From: Candidatus Poseidoniaceae archaeon
GTDB taxonomy: Archaea > Thermoplasmatota > Poseidoniia > Poseidoniales > Poseidoniaceae
NCBI GenBank assembly: GCA_013329295.1
Contig: DUKP01000052.1
Location: forward strand, 1-6,616
DNA length: 6,616 nucleotides
Direction: 5' to 3'
In this document: piece after piece, positions 5,550-6,616 of the stretch
How the letters are laid out: the number at the start of each line of letters is the position of its first letter
Position numbering within the stretch: position 1 is the first letter of the stretch
Notes under the pieces: generated by a model
The model's input: the letters and a program-made list of their open reading frames with translations, nothing else
Databases searched by the model: none
What the model was told of the DNA's origin: nothing
Translations under genes and position numbers: made by a program

Positions 5550-6616
5550 GTTAAGCACTCCTGGCCACAGCAAGACAAATCGTCTAGGTACATGCCCCAC
5601 GACTTGTAAGCCTCTATGAAGTCATCGGTAGGCAGACCCATTGAAGAAGCGATTGCTTGAGCCACGATTGCAAACCGTTGGCGGTATTTGAAGATGAAAC
5701 AGAAAATATGGCCATCATGCCTTACAGAAGGGCCACAAAGGTACATGCCAGGAACAGTTGTCGATTCATCATTGACACTAATTTCAGGGAAACCATCATC
5801 TCTTGTGTTGAATAGATGCGAAACAAACTTGTGGCTACCATCAAATCCACCAGCGAATAGAGGTTGCACTTTGGAACTGAAGGTTTGTCCATCTCCAGTA
5901 GTAATCTGATATGTGTCGTTGACATGATTTACCAAGGTAACAACTGTATTTGCATGAAGTTCAACATTTTGATCGAATTTTTCATGACGCATACGTTCAA
6001 ATGAAAATGTAGATAATGCGACACTTGGATCTGAACTTTGACTTTCCCAAGGTCCATTGATATCGAAAACTCGAACTTGTTTATCGTTCCTTGCCAAATG
6101 ATATGCAGCATCAATGCCACTTTCATAGCCACCAATGATTAGGAAATCATCACCTTCTAAATCACCGTACTTTTCTACAGTTGCTGTATGTCGACAATGC
6201 TCAGCACCTTCGAATCCACTGATTGAAGGATATTGATACTCACCAGCAGACCAAATTACATTCTTAGCAGTTAAAGTGCCATTTTCAGTCTCAACATGAA
6301 ACAAGTCACCCTTTTTCTCGATGCTTGTAACATTGGTATTTTCTTGAACTGGGAGTTCGAAATATTTAGCCAGACTTTGCAAATGCTCAGCATATTCTGC
6401 TCCTGTTGGATGCTCTACCCGCATATTGTAGGCAGGAGATACACCGATTGCTACAGAGTTTAAATCGAGCATTCCAATAGAGTTACTTGGAAATGATGGA
6501 GTGATGAATCGGGTTTCTGCAGGCCATGCAGCAAATGATGCCCCTACACAATCTCGGTCGACAATCAAGAAGTTCTCAATTCCAACATGTTGAAGCGTAA
6601 TCGCTACACCTACGCC
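5543..6616 (-). CDS. FAD/NAD(P)-dependent oxidoreductase with cysteine-rich C-terminus (N-terminus cut by window edge)
   Basis: The frame is open to the right edge with no start, and 357 residues are visible. The first visible residues, GVGVAITLQHVGIENFLIVD, are the tail of the N-terminal FAD-binding Rossmann motif, so probably only 10-20 residues are missing. NVIWSAGEY (119-127) is the usual strand-plus-ATG-like motif. FLIIGGYESGIDAAYHLA (158-175) is a second Rossmann motif for NAD(P)H. PGMYLCGPSVRHDG (289-302) followed by FKYRQRFAIVAQAIA is the C-terminal FAD-contact region. This is the Pyr_redox_3 / CzcO (COG2072)-like class, which includes flavin monooxygenase-like and YpdA-like disulfide reductases. 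The substrate is unknown. No internal CxxC thioredoxin-reductase active site is visible; instead the protein ends SCCGQECLTC, with cysteines at visible residues 349, 350, 354 and 357. Its stop overlaps the small membrane protein start by 7 bp. Confidence 0.9.
   Translation of the reverse strand, partial: GVGVAITLQHVGIENFLIVDRDCVGASFAAWPAETRFITPSFPSNSIGMLDLNSVAIGVSPAYNMRVEHPTGAEYAEHLQSLAKYFELPVQENTNVTSIEKKGDLFHVETENGTLTAKNVIWSAGEYQYPSISGFEGAEHCRHTATVEKYGDLEGDDFLIIGGYESGIDAAYHLARNDKQVRVFDINGPWESQSSDPSVALSTFSFERMRHEKFDQNVELHANTVVTLVNHVNDTYQITTGDGQTFSSKVQPLFAGGFDGSHKFVSHLFNTRDDGFPEISVNDESTTVPGMYLCGPSVRHDGHIFCFIFKYRQRFAIVAQAIASSMGLPTDDFIEAYKSWGMYLDDLSCCGQECLTC
5558..5562 (-). promoter_or_regulatory. 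Shine-Dalgarno site deciding the small membrane protein start
   Basis: AGGAG on the minus strand is eight bases before the TTG at 5549, and lies inside the last codons of the oxidoreductase gene. It favours the TTG over the GTG codons at 5558 and 5600, neither of which has a well-spaced site. Confidence 0.45.

Noticed and set aside
5598..5600. GTG at 5600 as the start of the small membrane protein
   Set aside because: It would overlap the oxidoreductase by 58 bp and has no ribosome-binding site, and the extra residues are encoded by the conserved-looking cysteine tail in another frame.
5688..6135. Open frames on both strands (5688-5909 plus; 5722-5925 and 5929-6135 minus)
   Set aside because: All lie inside the oxidoreductase gene, which has recognisable FAD and NAD(P)-binding motifs across the same stretch.
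6566..6568. TTG at 6568 as the start of the oxidoreductase
   Set aside because: The frame stays open to the window edge and the 16 codons before it encode the FAD-binding GVGVA helix region. The gene continues beyond the window.

Overview
This 6.6 kb window is gene-dense, AT-rich protein-coding DNA with no RNA gene, transposon or CRISPR array that I can see. The style is archaeal. Putative starts lie a short distance downstream of TATA-like boxes, one with a purine-rich BRE-like element, and most genes lack a Shine-Dalgarno site. The two most unusual genes are membrane proteins I cannot place in a family. A marine planktonic euryarchaeon of the Marine Group II / Poseidoniales type fits best. 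That is an inference from overall style, not from a marker gene, and I hold it at about even odds.

Layout, left to right. (1) A very large multi-pass membrane protein of unknown function is on the minus strand at 1-1910; its C-terminus is cut off by the window edge. (2) A 184-208 bp divergent promoter region (1911 to 2094 or 2118) separates it from (3) a plus-strand protein of about 197 aa with two membrane helices and a cytosolic tail, also of unknown function. (4) After a 42 bp convergent gap, five genes lie on the minus strand. In transcription order these are a flavin-dependent oxidoreductase (enters from the right edge, ends 5543), a small two-helix membrane protein overlapping its stop codon, a GNAT acetyltransferase, a GT4 glycosyltransferase overlapping the acetyltransferase by 8 bp, and a class I SAM-dependent methyltransferase.

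The acetyltransferase, glycosyltransferase and methyltransferase look like a small glycan-building or glycan-modifying group, as found in surface polysaccharide, glycolipid or protein-glycosylation regions. The oxidoreductase and the small membrane protein look translationally coupled and may form a membrane-attached redox pair. The oxidoreductase ends in an unusual cysteine cluster. Nothing seen requires the two groups to act together: a 114 bp gap with a plausible promoter separates them.

I found no clear new defence or mobile system. The items most worth following are the two uncharacterised membrane proteins, the flavoprotein plus small membrane protein pair, and the operator-like inverted repeat on the divergent promoter.
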